64,000 nt of DNA, from positions 181,845-245,844 of the forward strand of contig JAYUWK010000052.1 of assembly GCA_043753895.1 (NCBI GenBank). Direction: 5' to 3'. The notes under the pieces were generated by a model. It was not told where the DNA came from. It did no database searches and was given only the letters and a program-made list of their open reading frames with translations. Of this stretch, positions 1-8,462 are shown piece by piece (position 1 is the first letter of the stretch; each line of letters begins with the position of its first letter). This stretch comes from WLMZ01 sp043753895. GTDB taxonomy: Bacteria; Actinomycetota; Acidimicrobiia; Acidimicrobiales; Ilumatobacteraceae. A program made the translations under genes and the position numbers.

Positions 1-77
1 TCAACCACTGCACGTGGGTCGCGCACGCGGGGTCGGCGGTGTCCGGCGATGCGTCAGGGCCGGAGCAGACGGACGCT

Positions 78-1784
78 CTACAGAGTGTTGGTAATCGCGC
101 CGGTCTCGGCGCCTTGCACCAATTTCGCGTACTTACCCAACACACCACTGGTGTACGGCGACTTGTTCGGCACCCAACCAATGCGACGCTGGGCGAGTTC
201 GTCGTCGGACACGAGCAGGTCCAAGGTGAAGTTGCGAACATCGACGCAAATGCGATCACCGTCGCGCACGAAGGCGATAGGCCCACCATCCACGGCCTCG
301 GGGGCCACGTGGCCGATGCAGAAGCCCCACGTGCCGCCGCTGAAGCGACCGTCGGTGACCAGCGCGCAGTCGGCACCGCGACCGGCGCCCTTGAGTGCAC
401 CGGTAATAGCGAGCATCTCGCGCATACCGGGTCCACCCTTGGGACCCTCGTAGCGGATGACAATCACCGTGCCGGGCTGCATGGAACCGTTGAGGATCGC
501 CGCCATTGCACCGTCCTCGCCATCGAACACGCGGGCCTCGCCCTCGAACAACATCTGATCCGCGCTGAGGCCGGCGACCTTGACAACCGAACCCTTCGGA
601 GCAAGCGACCCGGTGAGGATGTTGATGCCACCCTCGGAGTGCAGCGGCTGATCGAGTGGGTAGACCACCACGCCGTCGGGTGCCGGTGGGTCGAGATGGA
701 TGAGGTTCTCGGCCATGGTCTTGCCGGTCACAGTCATCACGTCGCCGTGCAACAAGCCGGCGTCAAGCAGGTGCTTCAAGACCACCGGAACGCCGCCGAC
801 GCGATCGAGGTCACTCATGTGAAACTTGCCGCCAGGCTTCATGTCGGCGATATGTGGCACTTTCGCGGCAATGCGATTGAAGTCCTCGAGCTCAAGCGCC
901 ACGCCGGCCTCGTTGGCGATGGCGAGCAGATGCAACACGGCATTGGTGGATCCACCGAGCGCGCTCGTGACGGCAATGGCGTTCTCGAACGCCTTCTTGG
1001 TCATGATCTGGCGGGGCGTGATGCCGAGGCGGAGCATGTTGACAACCGCTTCACCGGCGAGCACAGCGTCGTCTTCGCGACGACGGTCGACAGCAGGCGG
1101 CGAGGCCGAGCCGGGCAGGCTCATCCCGAGCGCCTCGGCGATGGAGCTCATCGTGTTGGCCGTGAACATGCCGCCGCACGCACCCTCGCCGGGGCATGCC
1201 TTGCGTTCGATCTCGCCGAGTTCGTCCTCGGTGATCTTGCCCGTCGCGCAGGCGCCGACGGCTTCGAAGACGCTCGTGATATCGAGAGCGACGCCGTTGT
1301 GGTTGCCGGGAAGAATGCTGCCGTTGTAGACGAACACGCTCGCCAGATCGAGCCGCGCTGCGGCCATGAGCATGGCCGGGATGCTCTTGTCGCAACCGGC
1401 GAGACCGACGAATCCGTCGAGGCGTTCCGCGTGCATCACACATTCGACCGAGTCGGTGATGACCTCGCGGCTCACCAGCGATGCGCGCATGCCCTCGTGG
1501 CCCATGCTGATTCCGTCGCTCACCGTGATGGTGCCGAACTCCATGGGGAACCCACCTGCGTTACGGACGCCTTGCTTGGCGCGCTCGGCGAGTTTGCGCA
1601 GGGTCATGTTGCACGGTGTGACCTCGTTCCACGCGTTCGCAATGGCGATCTGGGGCTTCACCCAATCGTCGTCGGTCATGCCCACTGCGCGCAGCATGGC
1701 GCGCGCAGGGGCCTTCTGGTAGCCGTCGGTGACGTCGCGGCTACGGGGTTTGATGTCAACGGAAGTTTCGGGCAGATCGGCCAT
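78..1784 (-). CDS. ilvD: Dihydroxy-acid dehydratase
   Basis: Cytoplasmic enzyme of branched-chain amino acid synthesis; it dehydrates 2,3-dihydroxy-isovalerate and 2,3-dihydroxy-3-methylvalerate to the matching 2-keto acids. The 568-residue product is full length for the family. The three iron-sulfur cysteines are visible at C58 (TPCN), C131 (GCDKS) and C203 (GEGACGGM), with the lysine that follows C131 as the metal-site residue. The C-terminal swivel domain carries the DGRFSGGTWG signature. It starts with MADLPETS and stands alone, divergent from the PLP enzyme to its right with a 66-bp gap. A 593-codon open frame on the opposite strand is an antisense shadow. Identification is firm. Confidence 0.97.
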   Translation of the reverse strand: MADLPETSVDIKPRSRDVTDGYQKAPARAMLRAVGMTDDDWVKPQIAIANAWNEVTPCNMTLRKLAERAKQGVRNAGGFPMEFGTITVSDGISMGHEGMRASLVSREVITDSVECVMHAERLDGFVGLAGCDKSIPAMLMAAARLDLASVFVYNGSILPGNHNGVALDITSVFEAVGACATGKITEDELGEIERKACPGEGACGGMFTANTMSSIAEALGMSLPGSASPPAVDRRREDDAVLAGEAVVNMLRLGITPRQIMTKKAFENAIAVTSALGGSTNAVLHLLAIANEAGVALELEDFNRIAAKVPHIADMKPGGKFHMSDLDRVGGVPVVLKHLLDAGLLHGDVMTVTGKTMAENLIHLDPPAPDGVVVYPLDQPLHSEGGINILTGSLAPKGSVVKVAGLSADQMLFEGEARVFDGEDGAMAAILNGSMQPGTVIVIRYEGPKGGPGMREMLAITGALKGAGRGADCALVTDGRFSGGTWGFCIGHVAPEAVDGGPIAFVRDGDRICVDVRNFTLDLLVSDDELAQRRIGWVPNKSPYTSGVLGKYAKLVQGAETGAITNTL

Positions 1785-1850
1785 GAGGCCACGGTAGCAA
1801 TCGCGACCGAACGTTCCTGAGTCGATTGCGCAGCGTTAGGGTCGCGCGCT

Positions 1851-2819
1851 GTGTCGAGACACGAGACCACCAGCCCTGCCGTTTCACCTGCCGATGTCAC
1901 CGCAGCAATGCAACGCATTAGCGCATATGTGCGAGAAACGCCCGTGCTGGTTACCCGAGCCGGCGAGCTGGGACTGCCCTACGGCGTCACCCTCAAGCTC
2001 GAACTCCTCCAACACGCGGGGTCGTTCAAGTCGCGTGGCGCCTTCAGCCGAGTGCTCGCGGCAGCCGCTGCGGGCGACGTAGGACCAGCAGGACTGATTG
2101 CCGCGTCCGGCGGTAACCACGGCGCAGCGGTTGCGTTCGTGGCGCACCAACTCGGCTACCCCGCCGAGATCTTCGTGCCTTCCACGAGTCCTGCCATCAA
2201 ACGCGATCGGATTGCCAGTTACGGCGCCACGGTGAACGTGATCGACGGCTTCTTCGACGATGCGCAGGCCGCCGCCAATAAACGACAGCTGCAGTCCGGA
2301 GCACTGGCGGTCCACCCGTTCGAACACACCGAGATCATCGCCGGTCAGGGAACCATGTCACTTGAGATCGATGACCAAGTGGGCGACTACGACACGCTTG
2401 TCATCGCGACCGGAGGCGGCGGCTTCATCGCCGGCCAGGCCGCCTGGGTGCAAGACCGGCGCAGGGTCGTCAGCGTGGAGCCGTCTGCCAGTTGCTGTCT
2501 CCATGCGGCCCGCCTCAACGGCGGCCCTGTCACCGTCGATGTTGGCGGCGTCGCCGCCGACTCACTCGGCACGCGACAGTTGGGGTCGATTGCCTGGTCG
2601 GTCGTACAGCACTACGTCGACGACGCCGTGCTCGTGAGCGACGACGACATTCGATCAGCGCAGCGTGCTCTGTGGGACGAACTCCGGCTCGTCGTCGAGC
2701 CTGGCGGCGCCGCGGCGCTGGCAGCGCTGCGCGCCGGTACCTACACCCCCGAACCTGGCGATCGGTTGGTCGTGGCCGTGTGCGGGAGCAACTGCGATCC
2801 GAACACGGTGACGGGTTGA
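1851..2819 (+). CDS. Threonine/serine dehydratase-like PLP enzyme
   Basis: A 322-residue fold-type II PLP enzyme of the threonine/serine dehydratase group, predicted to deaminate a hydroxy-amino acid to a 2-oxo acid. The Schiff-base lysine is K60 in HAGSFKSRGAF, the carboxylate loop is SGGNHG at 86-91, and a glycine-rich phosphate-binding loop (GGGGFIAG) sits near 190. The C-terminus has CGSN, as expected. There is no ACT regulatory domain, so it resembles the short catabolic type or serine racemase rather than long IlvA. The start is GTG. Its place next to ilvD suggests a link to isoleucine supply, but no operon joins them because they diverge. The exact substrate is not visible. Confidence 0.85.
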   Translation: MSRHETTSPAVSPADVTAAMQRISAYVRETPVLVTRAGELGLPYGVTLKLELLQHAGSFKSRGAFSRVLAAAAAGDVGPAGLIAASGGNHGAAVAFVAHQLGYPAEIFVPSTSPAIKRDRIASYGATVNVIDGFFDDAQAAANKRQLQSGALAVHPFEHTEIIAGQGTMSLEIDDQVGDYDTLVIATGGGGFIAGQAAWVQDRRRVVSVEPSASCCLHAARLNGGPVTVDVGGVAADSLGTRQLGSIAWSVVQHYVDDAVLVSDDDIRSAQRALWDELRLVVEPGGAAALAALRAGTYTPEPGDRLVVAVCGSNCDPNTVTG

Positions 2820-2841
2820 GCTATCGGGCGACGGAGCAACG

Positions 2842-3705
2842 TCAGAGCTTGAACAGTTCCGCGGCGTTGTCACGCAGGAAGCGCGGCCAGACATGGTCGC
2901 GGAACGGCACGTCGCGCAGCTCGGCCACGATTCGATCGAGCGACAGACCCATTGGGTAGTAGCCCGCGTACAGCACCTTGTTTACCCCACGCGAGTTGGC
3001 ATAATCCACGATCTCGCGCGGGAAGTACTTCGGGGCGAAGGCGCTTGTCATGTAGTAGAGCCCCGGCCATTTGAGCATCAGCTTCACGGCGAGTTCCTGC
3101 CACGGCTCGCCACCGTGACGCATCACGATTCGCAGCTCAGGAAAGTCGTAGCAGACCTGATCGAAATGCTCGACGTGTTGGCACAGCATCGGCACACGCG
3201 GCCCGGGAACGCCAGCATTGATGATGATGGGTAGATCGAGGTCGATGCAGGCGGCATACAGCGGGTAATACCGACGATCACTCACCGGCACCTGCGGCAA
3301 ACAGCCTGCGGGAAACGAGGTGACTGCCTTGACGCCCCACTCCGCGTGCGCAGTGCGGATGCGGCGAACTGCACCCATGATGTCGTTTGGGTCAGCATCG
3401 ACACACGGGATGATGCGACCCGGATGGTCGTGCAGGGCTTGCACGGACTCGGCCGATCCCATGTGCACCATGCCGCGCGCAACGCCGCATCGATCCATGT
3501 CGGCGATCAGCATCGCAATCGTGTCAGTGTGCTCATCGACATCGGACGGCACCTCGGTGAACATGTACTGAGCCGGCATGGCCATCGACTTCGATTCCGT
3601 GTCCTTCACGGCACCGGCGAGGAAGTGGTAGTGATCGGCTGCGTTCTTCTTCGGGAACCCGATCATCAGGTCGATGATGCCGATGTCGTCGATGGGATGG
3701 CTCAT
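2842..3705 (-). CDS. Amidohydrolase family protein (Amidohydro_2 type)
   Basis: A 287-residue metal-dependent hydrolase of the amidohydrolase-2 (ACMSD-like) type. It starts MSHPIDDIGIIDLMIGFP and ends with the family's C-terminal pattern of residues NAAELFKL; an MRHGGEPW segment in the second half is the usual metal-site neighbourhood. The open frame runs 420 bp further upstream, but that part is antisense to the next gene and has no family resemblance, so ATG at 3705 was chosen. The gene ends 22 bp from the convergent PLP enzyme and diverges from the YbaK-type gene with a 39-bp gap. Family members hydrolyse or decarboxylate aromatic and cyclic acids; the substrate here is unknown. Confidence 0.8.
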   Translation of the reverse strand: MSHPIDDIGIIDLMIGFPKKNAADHYHFLAGAVKDTESKSMAMPAQYMFTEVPSDVDEHTDTIAMLIADMDRCGVARGMVHMGSAESVQALHDHPGRIIPCVDADPNDIMGAVRRIRTAHAEWGVKAVTSFPAGCLPQVPVSDRRYYPLYAACIDLDLPIIINAGVPGPRVPMLCQHVEHFDQVCYDFPELRIVMRHGGEPWQELAVKLMLKWPGLYYMTSAFAPKYFPREIVDYANSRGVNKVLYAGYYPMGLSLDRIVAELRDVPFRDHVWPRFLRDNAAELFKL

Positions 3706-3744
3706 GGGCGCACCATAGATGCGACGTTCGCTACGTTGGGAACC

Positions 3745-4326
3745 GTGACAGCAGGGTCGTCTCGCGAACACGACAAAGCCGGTGCCGCGCGACTCGTTGC
3801 TGGCTCGAAGGGAGCCACTCCCGCCATGCTCGTGTTGCAGCAGTTCGGCGTGTCGTTCGCAGTACACGAGTTCGCGCACGACCCCGCCGAGCGACACTAC
3901 GGAAAGGCGGCCGCCGACGCGCTGGGCGTCGAGGAGGAGCGGGTGTTCAAGACCCTGCTCGCGTCGCTCGACAGCGTCGCAACGGTGACGGGTCCGGATG
4001 GAGTGAGCATCGTCGCCAACACCGCCGTCGGCATCGTGCCCGTGAGCGGTCAGCTGTCCCTCAAGGAACTTGCAGCGGCGGCCGGGGTGAAGCGCGCCGA
4101 GATGTGCGACCCCCTGGTCGCGCAACGTCTCACGGGTTACGTGGTAGGCGGAATCAGCCCGTTCGGGCAGCGCAAGCCGCTACCCACCGTCATCGACGAA
4201 ACCTGTCAGCTGTTCGACACGATCTTTGTCAGCGGAGGCAAGCGCGGCCTCGACATCGAGATCGCCCCCGACGACCTCATCGCCGTGCTCCACGCAGTTG
4301 TGGCCCCCATCGGCACCGCACTCTGA
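3745..4326 (+). CDS. YbaK/EbsC-type aminoacyl-tRNA deacylase
   Basis: A cytoplasmic proofreading hydrolase expected to clear mischarged tRNA, such as Cys-tRNA(Pro). The conserved body begins ATPAMLVLQQFGV and includes HEFAHDP, the EEERVFKTLL segment and the catalytic-lysine region around VSGQLSLKELA; GYVVGGISPFGQ is the family glycine loop. With GTG at 3745 the product is 193 residues, about 30 longer than the usual ~160; ATG at 3826 would give 166 residues and also fits. The open frame continues upstream across the amidohydrolase on the other strand, but that part shows no similarity. It stands alone between a divergent and a convergent neighbour. Confidence 0.9.
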   Translation: MTAGSSREHDKAGAARLVAGSKGATPAMLVLQQFGVSFAVHEFAHDPAERHYGKAAADALGVEEERVFKTLLASLDSVATVTGPDGVSIVANTAVGIVPVSGQLSLKELAAAAGVKRAEMCDPLVAQRLTGYVVGGISPFGQRKPLPTVIDETCQLFDTIFVSGGKRGLDIEIAPDDLIAVLHAVVAPIGTAL

Positions 4327-4347
4327 GCTCGGTTCGGGCGGTGACCA

Positions 4348-5265
4348 CTAGTCGCTGAGCATTCGTCGACGACTCGCCTCGCGTCGCCGAAGCGCCTCGA
4401 TACGTGCCACGCGGCTGCGCGCCGAGGGATGCGTGACGACGAGGTTGCCGCGCGAGGAACCACCGTGGTCGTTCCGCTCGTTGGCAACGACACGCCGCAG
4501 CGCCGTCGCGAGCTCGCGACCGAATCCCATCTCGACGGCACGCCGATCTGCTTCGAACTCGGAGCCTTTCCCGATGCGATTCGCGAGTCGGTTACTCATC
4601 ATCAACGCCGCCAGGAACACCCACGCCACCGCGTTGAGGACTCCGCTGATCACGCGACCTACCGCCGTGAGCGCCGACGAATGACTGACGAAGCTCCGCG
4701 TCGCCGCGACAGCCACGTTCTGCAGGAAGAAACCAACACGCGCCAGCAGAAAAATCGGCAGGCTGAGCCATTGTCGAACTGTGAGAGCGATGGTGTGCAG
4801 GCCGAGGTGGTGAGCGACCTCATGAGCGAGGACGCCAGCCATCTCGTCGCGTGGCAAGGCTTCGATCGCGTACGAGGTGACCACGAGGAGACTGCCCCCG
4901 CAAGCGAAAGCGTTCAATTCGTCAGAAGGCAAGACTGCGAGCGCGAACCGACGCGGCGACATACCAATTTGTTGAGCGACGCTGCGCCAGGCGGGCTCGA
5001 GCCGCCGGGCCTGATCGGGGGTGGCACGATGAGCACCGAGCATGCGCATGACCAGCACGTTCTGCAGCGGCCGCCAGAACATCACCACGACCGCAAGGAG
5101 ATGCACCACGGCGAACTGCCACAAGGGAATCTGCCACCAGAGGTGGACGGGCAACCAGAACACCGCCAACGACAGCAACCACATCGGCAAGATCGCGACG
5201 ATGGGCAGCACCGCGGTCAGCGCTGACCGCTCGACGGAACGATCGGCACCGCGGTTGCCGTTCAT
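4348..5265 (-). CDS. M48-family zinc metalloprotease, membrane-bound
   Basis: An integral membrane peptidase related to HtpX/Ste24. From ATG at 5265 the product has about 305 residues. Two hydrophobic helices come first, then the zinc site HEVAHH (HExxH) preceded by GVLAHE, then two more hydrophobic stretches, then the downstream glutamate in EFEADRRAVEMG and a C-terminal HPSARSRVARIEAL tail typical of the family. A longer start at 5376 would add 37 polar residues (MLTEGGHGLD...) of no recognisable type, so the shorter one is preferred but not proven. It probably degrades damaged membrane proteins. The gene lies between the convergent deacylase and the divergent HD-GYP gene. Confidence 0.85.
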   Translation of the reverse strand: MNGNRGADRSVERSALTAVLPIVAILPMWLLSLAVFWLPVHLWWQIPLWQFAVVHLLAVVVMFWRPLQNVLVMRMLGAHRATPDQARRLEPAWRSVAQQIGMSPRRFALAVLPSDELNAFACGGSLLVVTSYAIEALPRDEMAGVLAHEVAHHLGLHTIALTVRQWLSLPIFLLARVGFFLQNVAVAATRSFVSHSSALTAVGRVISGVLNAVAWVFLAALMMSNRLANRIGKGSEFEADRRAVEMGFGRELATALRRVVANERNDHGGSSRGNLVVTHPSARSRVARIEALRRREASRRRMLSD

Positions 5266-5415
5266 ACCGCTCGCTCGAGTTGGAGGATGTGGTGCGCACT
5301 CACCCGCTTTCAATCTAGCCCTGGCAATCTCGGCCGTGAATCGCCGATCCAGCCCGTGACCACCCTCGGTGAGCATCTCCGGCGTAGTGTCAAGGTTGAG
5401 GAAAGATCCGCAGCC

Positions 5416-5429
5416 ATCCGTGCACGGAT
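5416..5429. promoter_or_regulatory. 14-bp perfect palindrome upstream of the HD-GYP gene
   Basis: The sequence ATCCGTGCACGGAT is its own reverse complement. It lies 93 bp before the HD-GYP start in the 257-bp divergent gap to the M48 gene; a TACTAAT stretch that could serve as a -10 element follows at about 5440-5446. It may be an operator. A 14-bp perfect palindrome can also occur by chance, so confidence is low. Confidence 0.25.
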
Positions 5430-5522
5430 TTCAAGACTTTACTAATCTGATGGCCTTGCTCGGACTCACCACCGAGCCAGCGGCTGGACCAACGTCGATT
5501 CGTTGCGGGAAGGAGGTGCGGG

Positions 5523-7289
5523 ATGACTCTGGATGTCAGCACCGAGTACACGCGCACCGAACCTGACTCCGTTCGCGACCTTCTCGATCGCGCCAAAGGC
5601 CTCGAACAAGCCGACCCTGCTGCAACCCGCGCTCTCGTTCAACAGGCCCGGGTTCTGGCGCACTCCCAAGGCGACGAGGCCGGCGAGGCGGAAGCGTTCT
5701 ACCGGCTTGCCAGCTTGGCGTATTACAGCGGGCACGCTGATGAGGCGTTTGGCGTGGCGGTCGATTCACGTGATCTCGCTCGCAAAGCCGGAGCTGTTGT
5801 AATCGAGGTGTACGCGCTGAACCTCATGGGTGTTGTTCACTTCGACGCCGGTAACCACAGCGAAGCCCTGGCGTGCTGTCTGCGTGCGCTCGAGCAATAC
5901 CGCACCACCGATCATCGAGTCGACGAAGGCGGTTTGCTCAACACCGTTGCGTCCATCCATCATTCGCTCGGCGACACCGACCGCGCCATCGTCACCTACG
6001 AAGCGGCGCTCACCGCCAACCGCCACTTGGCCCGTCCTGAGGTCGATGCGATCACGCTCACGAACATGGCCGAGCTACGCGCCCAGCGCAATGAGTACTT
6101 CCTGGCGGCGAGCCTCGGCGAGTCGGCGCTCGAGCTTTCTCGCGCTCACGCGCCCAGCTTTATCCCTGACGTGCTCGCCAATCTGGGTGAGGCCTACGCC
6201 AACCTGCACGATCCCGCTCGAGCGTCACAGTGTTTCGACGAAGCGCTACACCTGCTCGACGATCGAGCCACGCGGGGAGCAACGCCCACGCCTACCAGTG
6301 TGATCGCCGTACGTATGGCGCGTGGCAAGGCATCGTTGGGTGCCGGTGACCTCACCCGCTCCGAGGTAGACCTGATCGTGGCGCTCGATGTCGCGAGGGC
6401 CGCCAACCTGCGTTCGCACGAGCTGAAGGCGCACGAGGTGCTCGGCAAGGTGTACCGACAGCTGGGCCGATTCGAAGAAGCCCTCGAACACCAGGAATCT
6501 CGTTTCGACCTCCATCAAAAGCTGTTCAACGAGGGCACCGACTTGCGCATCAAGACGCTGCAGATTGCCCACGACACCGAGCACGCCCGCCAGCAGGCCG
6601 AGATCCTAAGACTGCGCACCAGCGAGCTCGAGGCACTCGTGCGTGGGCGCACCCACGAACTCGAGGAATACCAGCTCGAAGCCTTCCAGCGCCTCGCCGT
6701 TCTCGCAGAGTTCCGAGACACCGATACGGGCGAGCACACCATCCGAGTCGGCGACCTGTCGGCAGACATCGCCCACGAATTGCGCGAGGGTCACGAGTGG
6801 TGCGAGCAGCTGCGCCTTGCGGCGCGCCTGCACGACATCGGCAAGGTGTCGGTCCCCGACGCAATTCTGCTCAAGCCTGGCCCGCTCACCGCTGACGAGT
6901 TTGAGATCATGAAGACGCACACGACCATCGGTGCGCAGATCCTGTCGGGTAGCACGTCGCAGCTGATCCAGTTGGGTGCCGTCGTTGCACTCAATCACCA
7001 CGAGCGTTGGGATGGCACGGGTTACCCGGGCGGGCTGCAGGGCGCGAACATCCCGCGTTGTGGACGAATCGTCACTGTCGCCGATGTGTTCGATGCGCTC
7101 ACGAGCGAGCGCGTGTACAAGCACGCGTGGTCGCAGGCCGACGCTGTGAGCTACATCATCGGAGCACGCGGCTCGCAGTTCGAACCCGAGGTCGTCGATG
7201 CCTTCATCGAAGTCATCGTGCGCCGCCATCCACATCTGCATGCCATCGTGGATGCCGTTGCCACCGCACCAGCCCGACCCGGCAGCTGA
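5523..7289 (+). CDS. TPR / HD-GYP domain protein, putative c-di-GMP phosphodiesterase
   Basis: A 588-residue signalling protein. Residues ~1-350 are tandem tetratricopeptide repeats (repeated A-x-x-x-Y/F and G/D-A-x-x-x pairs, 35-40 residues apart). Residues ~350-395 form a coiled coil (HARQQAEILRLRTSELEALV). The C-terminal HD-GYP domain has H437-D438-IGK, the HHERWDGTGYP signature at 492-502 and the GRIVTVADVFDALTSERVYK helix. Active HD-GYP proteins hydrolyse cyclic di-GMP, and all expected metal ligands seem present. There is no receiver domain, so input probably comes through protein binding by the TPR part. A near-perfect Shine-Dalgarno (AAGGAGG, 5510-5516) sits 6 bases before the ATG and fixes the start. 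Confidence 0.9.
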   Translation: MTLDVSTEYTRTEPDSVRDLLDRAKGLEQADPAATRALVQQARVLAHSQGDEAGEAEAFYRLASLAYYSGHADEAFGVAVDSRDLARKAGAVVIEVYALNLMGVVHFDAGNHSEALACCLRALEQYRTTDHRVDEGGLLNTVASIHHSLGDTDRAIVTYEAALTANRHLARPEVDAITLTNMAELRAQRNEYFLAASLGESALELSRAHAPSFIPDVLANLGEAYANLHDPARASQCFDEALHLLDDRATRGATPTPTSVIAVRMARGKASLGAGDLTRSEVDLIVALDVARAANLRSHELKAHEVLGKVYRQLGRFEEALEHQESRFDLHQKLFNEGTDLRIKTLQIAHDTEHARQQAEILRLRTSELEALVRGRTHELEEYQLEAFQRLAVLAEFRDTDTGEHTIRVGDLSADIAHELREGHEWCEQLRLAARLHDIGKVSVPDAILLKPGPLTADEFEIMKTHTTIGAQILSGSTSQLIQLGAVVALNHHERWDGTGYPGGLQGANIPRCGRIVTVADVFDALTSERVYKHAWSQADAVSYIIGARGSQFEPEVVDAFIEVIVRRHPHLHAIVDAVATAPARPGS

Positions 7290-7346
7290 ACTCGATACGC
7301 CCGATCGAGATCGCGCTCGAACCCGATGCGCCCTACACTCGCCACG

Positions 7347-7658
7347 ATGGGTGCCTCACGCATTGAACGAATCGAACAGCACACACGTAACCCGAAGTGG
7401 AAGAACGCGCCAGTGCGAATCGAGATGCTCGAATGCATCAACTGCGACGCATGCCTTCGTCATTGCCCATCACACTTCGGCGCGATCTTCAATCACGGCG
7501 CCGACGTGGTCATCGTCCCCGAACTCTGTAGTGGCTGCGACAAGTGCCTGCCGGTCTGTCCGGTGAACTGCATCTACCCGTTCCCGGACTGGGAACACGA
7601 GGGGTACCCGCCAGAGTGGTGGGAACTCCCGTTGTCGAAAGACGATCCCTACATCTAG
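7347..7658 (+). CDS. 2x[4Fe-4S] ferredoxin
   Basis: A small cytoplasmic electron carrier of about 103 residues. Two cysteine clusters are visible: CINCDACLRHCP and CSGCDKCLPVCP, each the CxxCxxCxxxCP pattern for one 4Fe-4S cluster. The C-terminal tail is short and aromatic, ending PEWWELPLSKDDPYI. ATG at 7347 (MGASRIERIEQHT) is preferred over an ATG seven codons earlier because the extra residues look non-coding. Its redox partners cannot be read from the neighbours; the pyruvate:ferredoxin oxidoreductase at about 51-55 kb is one plausible donor, which is inference only. Confidence 0.88.
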   Translation: MGASRIERIEQHTRNPKWKNAPVRIEMLECINCDACLRHCPSHFGAIFNHGADVVIVPELCSGCDKCLPVCPVNCIYPFPDWEHEGYPPEWWELPLSKDDPYI

Positions 7659-7700
7659 ATCGCGCGCAGATCGGCACCAGTTCGCGATAGAACGGTGGTC

Positions 7701-8462
7701 ATGACTGACTCCATCATGGCGGGCGCTGAGGCCTGGTCACATTCCGCCGGGGGTGCCAGCGGCGCGCTCGTGATTCACGGCTTCACCGGTAATCCGGGCT
7801 CAATGCGTGGTCTCGCACAGGCTTTCGCCGATGCTGGCTACGACGTGGAGTTGCCGCGCCTCCCGGGCCACGGCACTACCGTCGAAGACATGCTCACCAC
7901 GGATTGGACCGACTGGAGTGGCGAGGTCGAGTCCGCGTACCAGCGCTTGGCCGCCCGTTGTAGCCACATCGTCGTGGCCGGGCTGAGCATGGGTGGTCTG
8001 CTCACGCTGTGGATCGCCGGCCAACATTCGCAGATCGCTGGCATCGTCTGCATCAATCCCGTCGCTCAGCCCCAGGCCGACGAGGTGCTCGCGATGCTGC
8101 AGGGAATGCTCGACGCAGGCACCGTCATCATGCCCGGTATCGGCTCCGACATTGCTGACCCTGACGTACACGAGAACGCATACGAGGGCACGCCGCTGCC
8201 GTGCTTGTTGAACATGCTCACGCAGGGCGCCGCCGTGGTGGCGGGCACCTATCACTCGTTGCGGATGCCGATGCTGCTGATGAACTCACCCCAGGATCAC
8301 GTTGTCGAGCCCGCGCAGGCCGAGTATCTCGCCCACGCATACGGCGGGCCGCTGCATCGCGTCACGCTCGAGCGCAGCTATCACGTGGCCACCCAGGACT
8401 ACGACAAGGAACTCATCTTCTCCGAGTCCATCAAGTTTGCGAATCGAGTGATCGCATCGTGA
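7701..8462 (+). CDS. Alpha/beta hydrolase, Est30-like carboxylesterase
   Basis: A 253-residue serine hydrolase. The oxyanion segment is VIHGFTGNP near the N-terminus, the nucleophile elbow is GLSMGG, the acid lies in SPQDHVV, and the catalytic histidine in ERSYHVATQD near the end. Spacing and size match the monoacylglycerol lipase/Est30 carboxylesterase group. A GTG two codons earlier is an alternative start. The stop overlaps the lgt start by GTGA, so the two genes are translationally coupled. A role in lipid or ester turnover is likely; the true substrate is unknown. Confidence 0.85.
   Translation: MTDSIMAGAEAWSHSAGGASGALVIHGFTGNPGSMRGLAQAFADAGYDVELPRLPGHGTTVEDMLTTDWTDWSGEVESAYQRLAARCSHIVVAGLSMGGLLTLWIAGQHSQIAGIVCINPVAQPQADEVLAMLQGMLDAGTVIMPGIGSDIADPDVHENAYEGTPLPCLLNMLTQGAAVVAGTYHSLRMPMLLMNSPQDHVVEPAQAEYLAHAYGGPLHRVTLERSYHVATQDYDKELIFSESIKFANRVIAS

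Noticed and set aside
1..77. Possible gene end at the left edge (a leftward TGA at positions 1-3)
   Set aside because: Only a few codons would be visible and none shows family similarity, so nothing can be supported.
39..1820. A 593-codon open frame antisense to ilvD
   Set aside because: It is His/Arg/Ala-rich shadow coding with no recognisable domain, and the opposite strand carries a full, motif-complete dihydroxy-acid dehydratase.
3706..4125. Upstream extension of the amidohydrolase frame
   Set aside because: The extra 140 residues are antisense to the YbaK-type gene and unlike the family; the ATG at 3705 matches the family N-terminus.
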